From: Rufibacter hautae
GTDB taxonomy: Bacteria > Bacteroidota > Bacteroidia > Cytophagales > Hymenobacteraceae
DNA length: 64,000 nt
NCBI RefSeq assembly: GCF_008271695.1
Contig: NZ_VKKY01000001.1
Span: 2,040,589 to 2,104,588 of the forward strand
Reading direction: 5' to 3'
The position numbers and the translations under genes are program-made. The notes under the pieces were generated by a model that was not told the DNA's origin, made no database searches, and saw only the letters and a list, made by a program, of their open reading frames with translations. Below are positions 7,996 through 15,753 of the stretch, one piece after another (the stretch's first letter is position 1; each line of letters begins with the position of its first letter).

Positions 7996-8139
7996 CTATT
8001 CTGTGGGAACACTCGTCTGACGAATCATCTCCTTAATTCTGCTTTCTGCCTCTTCTCTGCTAATGCCGTGGTAGAAGTCGTGTACCAATGGGTGTTCGAA
8101 GGCATCATGCGGAAAGCTTGTGGTCTTCTTAAGCTTCAT
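7996..8139 (-). CDS. Small ORF downstream of antitoxin-like gene
   Basis: A 47-codon frame (opening 'MKLKKTTSFPHDAFEHPLV', ending 'MIRQTSVPTE') whose ATG overlaps the end of the antitoxin-like gene by 11 bases, as in translationally coupled pairs. The product is helical and charged. I do not recognise a toxin family in it, and it is much shorter than RelE/ParE toxins. It could be a real small protein or the remnant of a larger partner. Confidence 0.4.
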   Translation of the reverse strand: MKLKKTTSFPHDAFEHPLVHDFYHGISREEAESRIKEMIRQTSVPTE

Positions 8140-8362
8140 ACTGCTTAAGGGTATTTTCTAACTCGTGATCTAGTTGGTCAAGGTCTATGAACTCAGCTTC
8201 TTCTTTGTCCAGTTGCGCCAAGTCATGATTCAATTCCTTCTGCGTGGCAGAAAAGGTGTCATTCTCTTCTATCATCTCTAATTCGTCTTTGGTGAACTTG
8301 CGCAAAATTCACATCAAATGCTGATACATTTTCTCATTCACCAGTAGGCGTATAGCTTGCAT
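8129..8362 (-). pseudogene. Antitoxin-like gene with in-frame TGA
   Basis: The frame from the ATG at 8362 reads 'MQAIRLLVNEKMYQHLM', then TGA at 8311-8309, then continues uninterrupted in the same frame with 'ILRKFTKDELEMIEEN...EAEFIDLDQLDHELENTLKQYEA' to a TAA at 8129 (77 codons in all). The full frame looks like the small Bacteroidota antitoxins that open with a short beta strand 'xxLxVNExxYxxLMW' and end with an acidic helix. In those the residue at the stop position is usually Trp, so one TGG-to-TGA change explains the break. An internal ATG (in 'EMIEEN') could restart translation and give a 48-residue C-terminal product. Family naming is from memory and moderately sure. Confidence 0.55.
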
Positions 8363-8434
8363 AGCAGTTTGTTTCAAGGTTTACCAGTAGTTAAAGTTAC
8401 GATTCCATTCCATTTGTGGTCTGTTTTGGAGAAA

Positions 8435-8466
8435 TTAGGCTAGAAACAAAGGGATGCCTATATTTG
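8435..8466 (+). promoter_or_regulatory. Candidate promoter of the structured RNA
   Basis: TATATTTG at 8459-8466 is an exact TAnnTTTG -7 element; TTAG at 8435-8438, 20 bases upstream, is one mismatch from the TTTG -33 element. It would start transcription near 8473. Confidence 0.4.
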
Positions 8467-8472
8467 CAAATA

Positions 8473-8747
8473 GCCTAAATGCAGAGAGGCTGATAAGAAA
8501 TGAATCCTACCAGCCTACTATGGCCTGTTGATGAACAGGACTTGGTACAGGCAAGAAGTGGATTTAATGGCACTTCTTGCAGTTTTTGCCTCGTTAATGA
8601 ACAGGGCAGCTAAGGGTAAGAGTGTATATATTGGCACTCTTACAATTGATAGTTAAAGATGGAACTGCCATTCCTTCTTTCTCGGCTAATGAGACCGCTA
8701 TCTGAGTGAACGTTTTTAATTAGGGTAGCTAAACGCTACCCTTTTTT
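8473..8747 (+). ncRNA. Candidate structured RNA with tandem hairpins
   Basis: This gene-free stretch contains two related units of about 65 bases. Each has a 'TGATGAACAGG' or 'TAATGAACAGG' lead and a hairpin with a 10-base loop ending in TGG: GCAAGAAGTG with CACTTCTTGC (8551-8580) and GTAAGAGTG with CACTCTTAC (8616-8643). The stems differ in sequence yet keep pairing, which suggests selection for structure. A candidate promoter lies upstream and a hairpin with six T's (8723-8747) closes the unit on the plus strand. A 37-codon frame (8500-8613) overlaps the first hairpin and could be a small protein instead. No known RNA family was recognised. Confidence 0.4.
8723..8747 (+). terminator. Rho-independent terminator (plus strand)
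   Basis: GGGTAGC, loop TAAAC, GCTACCC, then TTTTTT. It overlaps the stop codon of the minus-strand gene 8736-9308, but its T run faces the plus strand, so it must end a plus-strand transcript. Confidence 0.75.
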
Positions 8748-9308
8748 ACTATAATCAAAATCTATTGTATCATAACCAAAAGGCAATTCTCTCTTCGAAG
8801 GCCTGTACTGTTCTTTGAAAGTCTTATTGCCATTCTCATCTACCTCCACCCATTCTGGTAATCCATAAAAAACCATTGTCCAATTACTATTAAAGCGTGC
8901 TGCTGTTAGTAAGCCTTTGCCCTTTAACTTTCTACAAACGCCTTCAATTTTTACCCTAGTTGCATTTCCCTCAGTATTCTTATATTCTTTTTCTAAATCA
9001 CTTATCCTTAGTATTCTGCCAACTTCATTGAACAAATAGAGTATTTGAGTGTCTAAACTCTGGTCTTTGGGGAAATTTTTATAAGTGAATCCAGATATTT
9101 CTTCTTGATTATGTAATTGGATAGATGCTGAATTACCTGAAATCGAGAATGTGGATTGCGTGCCTACCTCTTGCTTATCATGTTGATGATTTGGAAGCAT
9201 GCTTCGGAAGAAACCTTTGATAGAAGGTATTTGCTCTAGTCTAGATGTTAAGGCTTTTTCTTCCTCTTCAAGCACGAGGAGAATTTCACGAATTTGAGCT
9301 TCAGTCAT
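8736..9308 (-). CDS. Hypothetical protein with coiled-coil and winged-helix-like parts
   Basis: A 190-residue soluble protein, lower in GC than its surroundings. Residues 1-25 form a short coiled coil ('EILLVLEEEEKALTSRLEQI'). A polar linker follows. Residues 85-160 look like a winged-helix fold: 'LDTQILYLFNEVGRILRI', 'DLEKEYKN', 'VKIEGVCRKLKGKGLL' and a strand pair 'TAARFNSNWTMVFYGLPEWV'. It could be a DNA-binding or adaptor protein, but no family is recognised. It lies in a decayed region, beside a broken antitoxin-like gene and a tRNA-like relic, which suggests acquired DNA. Confidence 0.65.
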   Translation of the reverse strand: MTEAQIREILLVLEEEEKALTSRLEQIPSIKGFFRSMLPNHQHDKQEVGTQSTFSISGNSASIQLHNQEEISGFTYKNFPKDQSLDTQILYLFNEVGRILRISDLEKEYKNTEGNATRVKIEGVCRKLKGKGLLTAARFNSNWTMVFYGLPEWVEVDENGNKTFKEQYRPSKRELPFGYDTIDFDYSKKG

Positions 9309-9357
9309 CTACTTGTGTTTTAAATTAGGTAATGGTATCTTTGTGGTACAAAAATAG

Positions 9358-9424
9358 TGGAGCCGCTCGGAATCGAACCGAGGAAGCGCAGGTCTCAAGT
9401 CTTTGCTCCTCTCCTGACGGCCCC
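9358..9424 (-). pseudogene. tRNA-like relic (acceptor and T-arm only)
   Basis: Read on the minus strand, GGGGCCG at the 5' end pairs with CGGCTCC at the 3' end (seven pairs, one G-U), and a perfect T-arm CTCGG-TTCGATT-CCGAG precedes the 3' acceptor strand, then discriminator A and CTA in place of CCA. The total is 67 bases, and the middle forms no D arm or anticodon arm. Flanking AAAATA/TATTTT extends the helix. This is a tRNA or tmRNA remnant, or a tRNA-like attachment-site scar; it is not a working tRNA. Confidence 0.55.
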
Positions 9425-9438
9425 TATTTTATTCTGTT

Positions 9439-9480
9439 AGAACGCCTAGTTAACTGTCCAAGGAGAACTAGGCGTTCTTG
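9439..9480. terminator. Strong hairpin, possible terminator
   Basis: A 13-bp perfect stem (9439-9451 with 9466-9478) around AACGCCTAG/CTAGGCGTT, then TTGTGTT. It lies on the 5' side of the tRNA-like relic. The T run is weak. Confidence 0.5.
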
Positions 9481-9606
9481 TGTTATAAAGGTATATGTTC
9501 TTTTCTTATTCTCCAAGGAAATCAAGGATAATTTTGTGAATTATAAGATTTTTTTGAGCCTCCTTGTAGTCGTATTAAGCCTTTGTAGTTTAGTATCTCT
9601 CTAATC

Positions 9607-9876
9607 TTCCCCTTGTAGGTCCTCCTTAGGTTCCCCTATAGTTTTCTTCTTGACTTCTCCTGTAGGTTCCTCTTTAGGTTCCTTTCTATCTTCCCTTGTA
9701 GGTTGCTTATTAGGTTCCTCCTTGAGCTCCTCCTTAGGGCCCTTGTAGGTTTTTCCTTAGCTTCCCCTGTGGGTTCCTCCTTAGGTTCCCCTGTAAGTTC
9801 CTTTTTAGCTTCTCTTGTAGGTTCCTCCTTAGGCTCCCCTGTAAGTTCCTTCTCAGCTTCCTCTGTAGGGTTAAGG
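9607..9876. repeat. Imperfect 24-bp tandem repeat
   Basis: About ten degenerate units of 24 bases, each made of two related 12-base halves (GTTCCTCCTTAG and GTTCCCCTGTAG-like). The right-hand units (about 9757-9876) are exactly 24 bases; units to the left have indels. On the minus strand one frame reads repeated Glu-Pro-Thr-Gly-Glu-Pro-Lys-Glu octapeptides, but it has no start codon, is closed by a stop just upstream, and shifts frame near 9750. It may be a decayed repeat-protein gene or a minisatellite. Confidence 0.6.
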
Positions 9877-9927
9877 CTATTTTCTGCCTTTCAAGACAAG
9901 GGCCACTAAGGAGACTAAAAGATAACA

Positions 9928-9957
9928 AAAAAGGAGGCCGTTTCGGGCCTCCTTTTT
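9928..9957 (-). terminator. nrdA terminator
   Basis: Stem AAGGAGGCC at 9931-9939 with GGCCTCCTT at 9946-9954. The flanking A and T runs make it bidirectional; on the minus strand it ends nrdA. Confidence 0.9.
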
Positions 9958-9980
9958 CTACTTCTAAGTAAGAGTAGTTC

Positions 9981-12362
9981 TTAGCTACCGCAAGCCTCGC
10001 AAGCGTCTGGGTTATCCAGGGAGCAGGCCATGTCGCTTTGGTTCTGCTCGACGTTGCTGTACATCGGGGCAAGGGTTTCAGCGGCTTGTTTCTCTACCGT
10101 GAACTTGATGGCATCGGCGGCGGCTTTGGTGCGCAGGTAGTACATACCGGTTTTCAAGCCTTTCTTCCAGCTGTGGAAGTGCATAGAGGTCAGCTTCCCG
10201 AAGTTCACATTAGACACGTGCAGGTTCAGGCTTTGGCTCTGGCAGATGTAAGCACCGCGGTCGGCAGACATGTCAATGATGGTCCGCTGGCTAATTTCCC
10301 ACACCGTCTTGTACAGGTCCTTGATGTTCTGCGGAATGTTGGTGATGCCTTGTACCGAGCCGTTGGCCGCGATGATGGCATTCTTCATTTGGTCGTTCCA
10401 CAGGTTCAGTTCAATCAGGTCTTGCAGCAAGTGCTTGTTCACCACCATGAACTCTCCGCTCAACACGCGACGTACATAGATGTTAGAGGTGTAAGGCTCA
10501 AAGCCTTCGTTGTTGCCCAAGATCTGCGACGTAGAAGCAGTTGGCATTGGCGCTACCAACAGAGAGTTGCGTACACCGTGCTCTACCACTTCCTGACGAA
10601 GCGCTTCCCAGTCCCAACGACCACTGTCTGGCGTTACGCCCCACATGTCAAACTGGAAGATACCCCGGCTGATAGGTGAGCCTTCAAACGTCTCGTACGG
10701 TCCGTTTTTCTTGGCCAGATCCTTAGAAGCCGTCATGGCCGCGAAGTAAATGGTCTCAAAGATCTCTTTGTTCAGACGGGCGGCATCTTCGCTCTCAAAC
10801 GGCATACGCAGTTTCAGGAACGCATCGGCAAGGCCCTGTACGCCCAACCCAATAGGGCGGTGACGCATGTTGGACTTCTTCGCTTCCGGAACCGGGTAGT
10901 AGTTAATGTCAATCACCTTGTTCAGGTTCTTGGTCACCGTGTACGTTACCTCGTAGAGTTTCTGGTGGTCAAAGGTCTTAACGCCTTTCTCTTCTTTGAT
11001 GTAGCGTGGCAGGGCCAGAGACGCCAGGTTACACACCGCAATCTCATCGGCATCGGTGTACTCAATGATCTCAGTACACAGGTTTGAGCTTTTGATGGTA
11101 CCTAGGTTCTGCTGGTTAGACTTGCCGTTGGCGTGGTCCTTGAACAACATGTACGGCGTACCGGTCTCGGTTTGGGCCTCCAGAATGGCGAACCACAGTT
11201 CCTGCGCTTTAATGGTCTTGCGGGCTTTGCCTTCGCGCTCGTATTTCTCATACAGACGCTCGAAGTCTTTGCCCCAGGTGTCAGACAAGCCTGGGCACTC
11301 GTTCGGGCACATCAGGCTCCAGTCGCCGTTGGCTTCTACGCGCTTCATGAACAAGTCTGGCGTCCATAACGCTAAGAACAAGTCGCGGGTACGCATTTCT
11401 TCTTTTCCGTGGTTCTTGCGCAGATCCAGGAATTCAAAGATATCGGCGTGCCATGGCTCCAGGTAAATCGCGAACGCGCCTTTACGCTTTCCGCCGCCCT
11501 GGTCTACATAACGGGCTGTGTCATTGAACACTTTCAGCATCGGCACTAAGCCGTTAGACGTACCATTGGTGCCTTTGATGTAAGACCCGGTAGCCCGGAT
11601 GTTGTGCGCTGCCAGACCAATACCACCCGCGCTCTGCGAGATCAAGGCACAGTTCTTCAAGGTGTCATAGATACCCGGAATGCTGTCTTCTTTCATGGTC
11701 AACAGGAAGCACGAAGACAACTGTGGCTTAGGCGTACCGGCGTTGAACAACGTAGGCGTAGCGTGCGTGAACCACTTCTCAGACATGAGGTTGTAGGTCT
11801 CAATGGCCGAGTCGATGTCATTTTTGTGGATACCCACGGCCACCCGCATGAGCATGTGCTGCGGACGCTCCACCACTTTGCCATTCACGCGCAGCAGGTA
11901 CGAGCGCTCCAGGGTTTTGTACCCGAAGTAGTCATAGTTGTAGTCGCGGTCATAGATGATGCTGGAATCCAGCACGGCCGCGTGCTTCTTGATCACGTCA
12001 AAAACATCCTTCGCAATAAGGGAAGCGTTCTCACCCGTTTTTGGATCTTCGTAGGTGTACAACTGCTTCATGGTGTTGAAGAAGGACTTCTGCGTCACCT
12101 TGTGCAGGCTGGAGATGGCAATACGCGCCGCCAGAATGGCGTAGTCGGGGTGCTTGGTCGTGAGCGAGGCAGCGGTCTCAGCGGCCAGGTTATCCAGTTC
12201 CACGGTGGTCACGCCATCGTAGATCCCGTCAATTACCTTTTTGGCTACCTCTATCGGGCTCACAAACGTCATGTTCAGGCCATAGCAGAGTTTCTCTATG
12301 CGGGCCGTGATTTTATCAAATTTGACCGATTCCCTGCGGCCGTCTCTTTTTACAACTAACAT
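9981..12362 (-). CDS. nrdA: Ribonucleoside-diphosphate reductase, alpha subunit
   Basis: The 793-residue catalytic subunit of class I ribonucleotide reductase, which converts ribonucleoside diphosphates to deoxy forms. Residues 1-90 form the ATP-cone ('[20 protein letters not shown]'). Active-site marks are the Cys in 'LSSCFLLTM', the radical Cys in 'NLCTEI', the partner in 'CNLASLAL' and the loop '[21 protein letters not shown]'. The C-terminal 'CEACGS' carries the two Cys residues that re-reduce the active site. Length and N-terminal sequence match the eukaryotic R1 type more than the E. coli type, a known feature of Bacteroidota. It follows nrdB on the same strand after 188 bases that include a palindrome copy, so the two may be separately regulated. 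Confidence 0.98.
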   Translation of the reverse strand: MLVVKRDGRRESVKFDKITARIEKLCYGLNMTFVSPIEVAKKVIDGIYDGVTTVELDNLAAETAASLTTKHPDYAILAARIAISSLHKVTQKSFFNTMKQLYTYEDPKTGENASLIAKDVFDVIKKHAAVLDSSIIYDRDYNYDYFGYKTLERSYLLRVNGKVVERPQHMLMRVAVGIHKNDIDSAIETYNLMSEKWFTHATPTLFNAGTPKPQLSSCFLLTMKEDSIPGIYDTLKNCALISQSAGGIGLAAHNIRATGSYIKGTNGTSNGLVPMLKVFNDTARYVDQGGGKRKGAFAIYLEPWHADIFEFLDLRKNHGKEEMRTRDLFLALWTPDLFMKRVEANGDWSLMCPNECPGLSDTWGKDFERLYEKYEREGKARKTIKAQELWFAILEAQTETGTPYMLFKDHANGKSNQQNLGTIKSSNLCTEIIEYTDADEIAVCNLASLALPRYIKEEKGVKTFDHQKLYEVTYTVTKNLNKVIDINYYPVPEAKKSNMRHRPIGLGVQGLADAFLKLRMPFESEDAARLNKEIFETIYFAAMTASKDLAKKNGPYETFEGSPISRGIFQFDMWGVTPDSGRWDWEALRQEVVEHGVRNSLLVAPMPTASTSQILGNNEGFEPYTSNIYVRRVLSGEFMVVNKHLLQDLIELNLWNDQMKNAIIAANGSVQGITNIPQNIKDLYKTVWEISQRTIIDMSADRGAYICQSQSLNLHVSNVNFGKLTSMHFHSWKKGLKTGMYYLRTKAAADAIKFTVEKQAAETLAPMYSNVEQNQSDMACSLDNPDACEACGS

Positions 12363-12487
12363 ACGCTTACACTAATAGGTGACGGATGACGTACCATCCA
12401 GATATTTCTCTCCCATGCGCTTTTGCGCCGGAGCATATTTTTGGCTTGATTTTACTTGAGAGCCCTACCTCCAACCGATTGCCGGAT

Positions 12488-12523
12488 GCTTTGGGCCCGT
12501 TTTTAGAAAAACAGCCCCAAAGC
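12488..12523. repeat. Dispersed palindrome copy
   Basis: Nearly perfect: GCTTTGGGCCCG, centre TTTTTAGAAAAA, CAGCCCCAAAGC. It lies between nrdB and nrdA. A second hairpin half (GCTTTAGGGCTGTC) directly follows. Confidence 0.8.
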
Positions 12524-12550
12524 GCTTTAGGGCTGTCAAGGGGGTGATGG

Positions 12551-13510
12551 TTAAAAGTCCTCGTCCAGAGAGAACACGTTGGAGTCACGGTCGCTCATCA
12601 CGCCCGATTTCTGGTACTCGCCCACACGTTTCTCAAAGAAGTTGGTTTTGCCTTGCAGGGAGATCATCTCCATGAAGTCAAATGGATTGGTTGAATTGTA
12701 GATTTTGCCGCAGCCCAAAGCAACTAGCAGGCGGTCGGCCACAAACTCGATGTATTGGTTCATCAGTTTTGCATTCATCCCTATGAGGTCTACGGGCAGC
12801 GCATCGGTCACAAACTCCTGCTCAATGCTCACCGCGTCACGGATGATCATTTGTACGCGCTCTTCTGGTAACTTGTTCTGCAGCATACCATAAAGCAGGC
12901 AGGCGAAGTCACAGTGCAGTCCCTCGTCACGGGAGATCAGCTCATTGGAGAAGGTCAAGCCTGGCATCAAACCACGCTTCTTCATCCAGAAGATAGAGCA
13001 GAAAGAACCAGAGAAGAAAATGCCCTCTACGGCCGCAAACGCAATCAGACGCTCGGTGAAGTTTTCAGAGTTGATCCATTTCAGGGCCCACTCGCCTTTT
13101 TTCTTCACGCAGTCTACGGTCTCCAGGGCGTTGAACAAGCGGTCTTTCTCCTGCGGATCTTTGATATAGGTATCAATCAAGAGGGAGTAGGTCTCTGAGT
13201 GGATGTTCTCCATCATGATCTGGAACCCATAGAAGCAGCGGGCCTCTGGCAGCTGCACCTCTTGCATGAAGTTGATGGCCAGGTTCTCGTTCACAATCCC
13301 GTCTGAAGCCGCGAAGAACGCCAGTACGTGGGAGATGAAGTGACGCTCGCCGTCGTTTAGCTTCTCCCAGTCTTTCAGGTCTGGGGTCAGGTCAATCTCT
13401 TCGGCCGTCCAAAAGCTAGCCTCTGCTTTCTTGTACATCTGCCAAACGGCATCGTTTTGGATGGGGAACAGGACAAAGCGGTTCGGGTTTTCTTGCAATA
13501 AAGGCTCCAT
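12551..13510 (-). CDS. nrdB: Ribonucleoside-diphosphate reductase, beta subunit
   Basis: The 319-residue radical-generating subunit of class Ia ribonucleotide reductase. It is an all-helical ferritin-like protein with iron ligands in 'EEIDL', in the '[15 protein letters not shown]' and '[13 protein letters not shown]' helices (which include the probable radical Tyr) and in 'EGLHCDF'. The stretch from 'EARCFYGFQ' to '[13 protein letters not shown]' is strikingly like eukaryotic R2. The C-terminus 'NVFSLDEDF' is the usual peptide that docks on NrdA and ends in Phe. The ATG at 13510 follows a gene-free interval with a matching -7 element and a DnaA-box-like site. Confidence 0.98.
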   Translation of the reverse strand: MEPLLQENPNRFVLFPIQNDAVWQMYKKAEASFWTAEEIDLTPDLKDWEKLNDGERHFISHVLAFFAASDGIVNENLAINFMQEVQLPEARCFYGFQIMMENIHSETYSLLIDTYIKDPQEKDRLFNALETVDCVKKKGEWALKWINSENFTERLIAFAAVEGIFFSGSFCSIFWMKKRGLMPGLTFSNELISRDEGLHCDFACLLYGMLQNKLPEERVQMIIRDAVSIEQEFVTDALPVDLIGMNAKLMNQYIEFVADRLLVALGCGKIYNSTNPFDFMEMISLQGKTNFFEKRVGEYQKSGVMSDRDSNVFSLDEDF

Positions 13511-13629
13511 AGACTAAACGGTTTCTTGCTCTAACTTTATTAAAAGGGTGCGCCTTCAGACGCTGTCTCTCACCTTGTAACAGTGGCTTAACGATTAAGT
13601 TAAGAAGCAGTTGTTGTGGCTTGAGAATT

Positions 13630-13637
13630 CAAATATA
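13630..13637 (-). promoter_or_regulatory. Candidate -7 element upstream of nrdB
   Basis: TATATTTG on the minus strand, an exact TAnnTTTG match, about 120 bases upstream of the nrdB ATG. No TTTG at the expected spacing. Confidence 0.4.
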
Positions 13638-13698
13638 GGGACAAATACGTTGGTTGCCCGTTTGGAGCACCCTAATTTACTAACTTCTTATACAGCGG

Positions 13699-14385
13699 TT
13701 ATCCACAATATAATTAACCTTTAACATGTTGAAAATCAGTAATTTATAATTTTATAAAAATTAGGAACCTTGAATATAGGCTTTGTTCTATGGCTTGATA
13801 AGCGGTATCTTAAAGGATAGTAACTGATTTTGGAGGGGAAATGGGCAAGAGCATTATGAGAGAGCAGAAGTGCCTTTTAAGGGAAATTTTCTAAGCTCTG
13901 TTCTGGCTGTAAGTTGCTGTAAAAAGAAAGGAAGTGTACTGATAAAGGCAGTGATTTTGCTTTGGTGCTTGCCGCCGTATGGCATTCAGGCGTCCTGAAA
14001 AAGAAAGGCAGAAGCGCTCCATTGATCAGTAGGAGAGCGTCGGAGAACGAGAGCATTAGGTGTGTTGCTCAACTGCTGGCAGCCCGCTTAAGCCAGGAAT
14101 GGCGAAGGAGGAGTAAATAGCTGTTTTACTGGAGGTGGAAGTAAAAGAGGCCTGCAGTACTTGGGTAGCGGTGCTGGAAAACAAACCTGCTGTTTCTCTT
14201 GGTATTAGCCAAGAAGTTCTTTACTTTCAATTATGCTCTCGCACTGGAGTTAGATCGCTTTTGAGCCCTAAAAGTGCACCCATCTGGCCATCTTTTCTGA
14301 GCGGCCTACGTTTCTTGTGTCTTTATCCACTTGTAACTCATTGACTATCATAACACATTATGTTTATCCACTAAAGTTATCCACA
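13699..14385. other. DnaA-box cluster, candidate replication origin or regulatory region
   Basis: In the 1-kb gap between divergent nrdB and rplU there are exact TTATCCACA boxes at 13699-13707 and 14377-14385 and near-exact TTATCCACT boxes at 14323-14331 and 14364-14372, all in one orientation, three of them within 63 bases. An AT-rich tract (about 13707-13770) follows the first box. This fits an origin, but DnaA boxes also control nrd genes in other bacteria, and dnaA itself is not in the window. No gene was found in the interval. Confidence 0.4.
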
Positions 14386-14461
14386 TATTGGTGCATAACT
14401 CACAACATCCTTTAAACCAGCGAAGTACCCGTGAAAACCCAGCTAAAATAAAGGCCGCTTG

Positions 14462-14493
14462 TTTGGATATTAGCTTGAGTGTCCGTACTTTTG
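14462..14493 (+). promoter_or_regulatory. rplU-rpmA promoter
   Basis: TTTG at 14462-14465, a 20-base spacer and TACTTTTG at 14486-14493: an exact fit to the Bacteroidota TTTG-N20-TAnnTTTG promoter, 33 bases before the rplU start. Confidence 0.75.
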
Positions 14494-14525
14494 CGGTTCA
14501 ATTTTTTAAAAAATATCGTAAGCTG

Positions 14526-14834
14526 ATGTACGCAATTGTAGAAATCGCTGGTATCCAGACGAAAGTAGAGAGCGGTAAGTTCTTCTACACTAACAAGCTT
14601 TCCGGCAATGAAGGTGACGCCGTAGAGTTCGCCAATGTTCTTTTAACTGATGACAACGGTACTTTATCTGTAGGTGCTCCTTTCCTTGACAACATCAAGG
14701 TGACTGGCACTATCCAGGGACACGCCAAAGGTGACAAAGTGATCGTCTTCAAGAAGAAAAGAAGAAAAGGCTACAAGAAGAAAAACGGTCACCGCCAGCA
14801 GTACACCAAAGTGTTGATCAACACCATTGGTTAA
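14526..14834 (+). CDS. rplU: 50S ribosomal protein L21
   Basis: A 102-residue ribosomal protein that binds 23S rRNA. It starts 'MYAIVEIAGIQTKVESGKFF', carries the L21 core 'GAPFLDNIKVTG' and the basic stretch 'FKKKRRKGYKKKNGHRQQYT'. A longer frame opens at 14388, but the ATG at 14526 gives the standard L21 length and lies at the right distance from the promoter. L21 usually has Gln or Lys where this one has Ile ('GIQ'). It is followed by rpmA in the conserved rplU-rpmA pair. Confidence 0.97.
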   Translation: MYAIVEIAGIQTKVESGKFFYTNKLSGNEGDAVEFANVLLTDDNGTLSVGAPFLDNIKVTGTIQGHAKGDKVIVFKKKRRKGYKKKNGHRQQYTKVLINTIG

Positions 14835-14903
14835 TTATTGAGGTAAAGGAAAATTATTGTAGAACCTATTCTGGGTTTCTCCCCAGATTAAAATAGACTA
14901 GAA

Positions 14904-15209
14904 ATGGCTCACAAAAAAGGTGTCGGTAGTTCTAACAACGGCCGCGAATCACATTCCAAGCGCTTAGGCGTGAAAATCTTTGGTGGTCAAACCATCATCG
15001 CTGGTAACATCATCGTGCGTCAGCGCGGTACAGCACACCACCCAGGTGCAAACGTAGGTATCGGGAAAGACCATACCCTGTTCGCCCTGACCGATGGTAT
15101 CGTACAATTCAAAAAAGGCGTGAAGAACCGTTCTTTCGTTTCTGTTCTTCCTTTAGACGTAGATGCCGCTCAGGTTTCTACTACTCCTTCTGAAGAAGTT
15201 ACTGCCTAA
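14904..15209 (+). CDS. rpmA: 50S ribosomal protein L27
   Basis: A 101-residue ribosomal protein at the peptidyl-transferase centre. The N-terminus '[19 protein letters not shown]' is the flexible arm that reaches the A and P sites, and '[24 protein letters not shown]' is the family signature. No Firmicute-type cleaved N-terminal extension is present. A Thr/Ser/Glu-rich tail of about 15 residues extends beyond the usual end. It is the second gene of the rplU-rpmA operon and is closed by a clear terminator. Confidence 0.98.
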   Translation: MAHKKGVGSSNNGRESHSKRLGVKIFGGQTIIAGNIIVRQRGTAHHPGANVGIGKDHTLFALTDGIVQFKKGVKNRSFVSVLPLDVDAAQVSTTPSEEVTA

Positions 15210-15242
15210 GCACATCCTCGGCTTCCGCCGATCAAAATCTTT

Positions 15243-15273
15243 AAAAAGGCTGTCCCACAAGGCAGCCTTTTTG
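15243..15273 (+). terminator. rplU-rpmA terminator
   Basis: Stem AAAAAGGCTG (15243-15252) with CAGCCTTTTT (15263-15272); T run continues. Confidence 0.9.
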
Positions 15274-15308
15274 TTTTTCAGGTGTTTTGCAAATAACAGG
15301 CTGAAATC
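15273..15308. repeat. Dispersed palindrome copy (degenerate)
   Basis: Left arm GTTTTTCAGGTG, centre TTTTGCAAATAA, right arm CAGGCTGAAATC, directly after the rpmA terminator. Confidence 0.5.
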
Positions 15309-15753
15309 TGGCGTTTGAGACTAAAGCCAAACGGCAGTTGCAAACTGCCGGCCATAGTGGGTCCAAGTCACAGACTTGAACCATGAAAAGATAACCCACC
15401 CCTACCCCTCCGAGGAGGGGAATAAAGACTTGCCAAAGCTCCCCTACTTAATTAAGGAGAAACAGGGTATTTCTCTGTTGCGAGCTGCTAAGGCTTTTCC
15501 TACTTGTGCCATTTCCAGCCTTTCGGTTGAGCGCCTTGTCAGGTTCCGGTGCCGTGAGGCATTGCGACCGCTAGGGAGCAAAGGAAGCTGGCGCAGCGCG
15601 ATGCCGGAAGGCGGGGCCTCGCGGCCGTGAGCGCACGGAGCCCAGCTATGGAACAATAAAGTTTATGCACCCACGCAAACTGCGGCCCTCCGCCAGCGCA
15701 AACAGATTACGTGTCCACAAGAACATGAAAAAGCAGAGAGTAGTTAAATGTAC
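15309..15753. other. Gene-free, palindrome-rich interval
   Basis: About 445 bases without a supported gene. It holds GGCAGTT-GCA-AACTGCC (near 15335), CAAGTC-ACA-GACTTG (15364-15378), CCCCTCC-GA-GGAGGGG (about 15409-15424), GGCC-TCGC-GGCC and CCGTG-AGCG-CACGG (about 15615-15640). The 15510-15660 part is much richer in GC than its flanks. It may be a dispersed intergenic element or a structured RNA. The 84-codon frame through it has no protein-like pattern. Confidence 0.45.

Noticed and set aside
8569-8581. TGGCAC and TTGC resembling a sigma-54 promoter in the first hairpin
   Set aside because: The distance between the GG and GC is 10 where sigma-54 promoters need 12, and no sigma-54 activator is present.
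9358-9424. Working tRNA gene
   Set aside because: The middle cannot form an anticodon arm, and the total length is 67 bases.
9607-9876. CRISPR array
   Set aside because: Units are contiguous, with no spacers, and no cas genes are present.
9703-9909. A plus-strand hydrophobic 68-codon frame in the 24-bp repeat
   Set aside because: It is a by-product of the repeat composition, without an independent start signal.
10038-10679. Plus-strand frames over nrdA
   Set aside because: They are antisense shadows of a highly conserved enzyme gene.
13703-13718. CCACAATATAATT resembling an NrdR box upstream of nrdB
   Set aside because: Only one partial copy was found; NrdR boxes come in pairs, and no nrdR gene is in the window.
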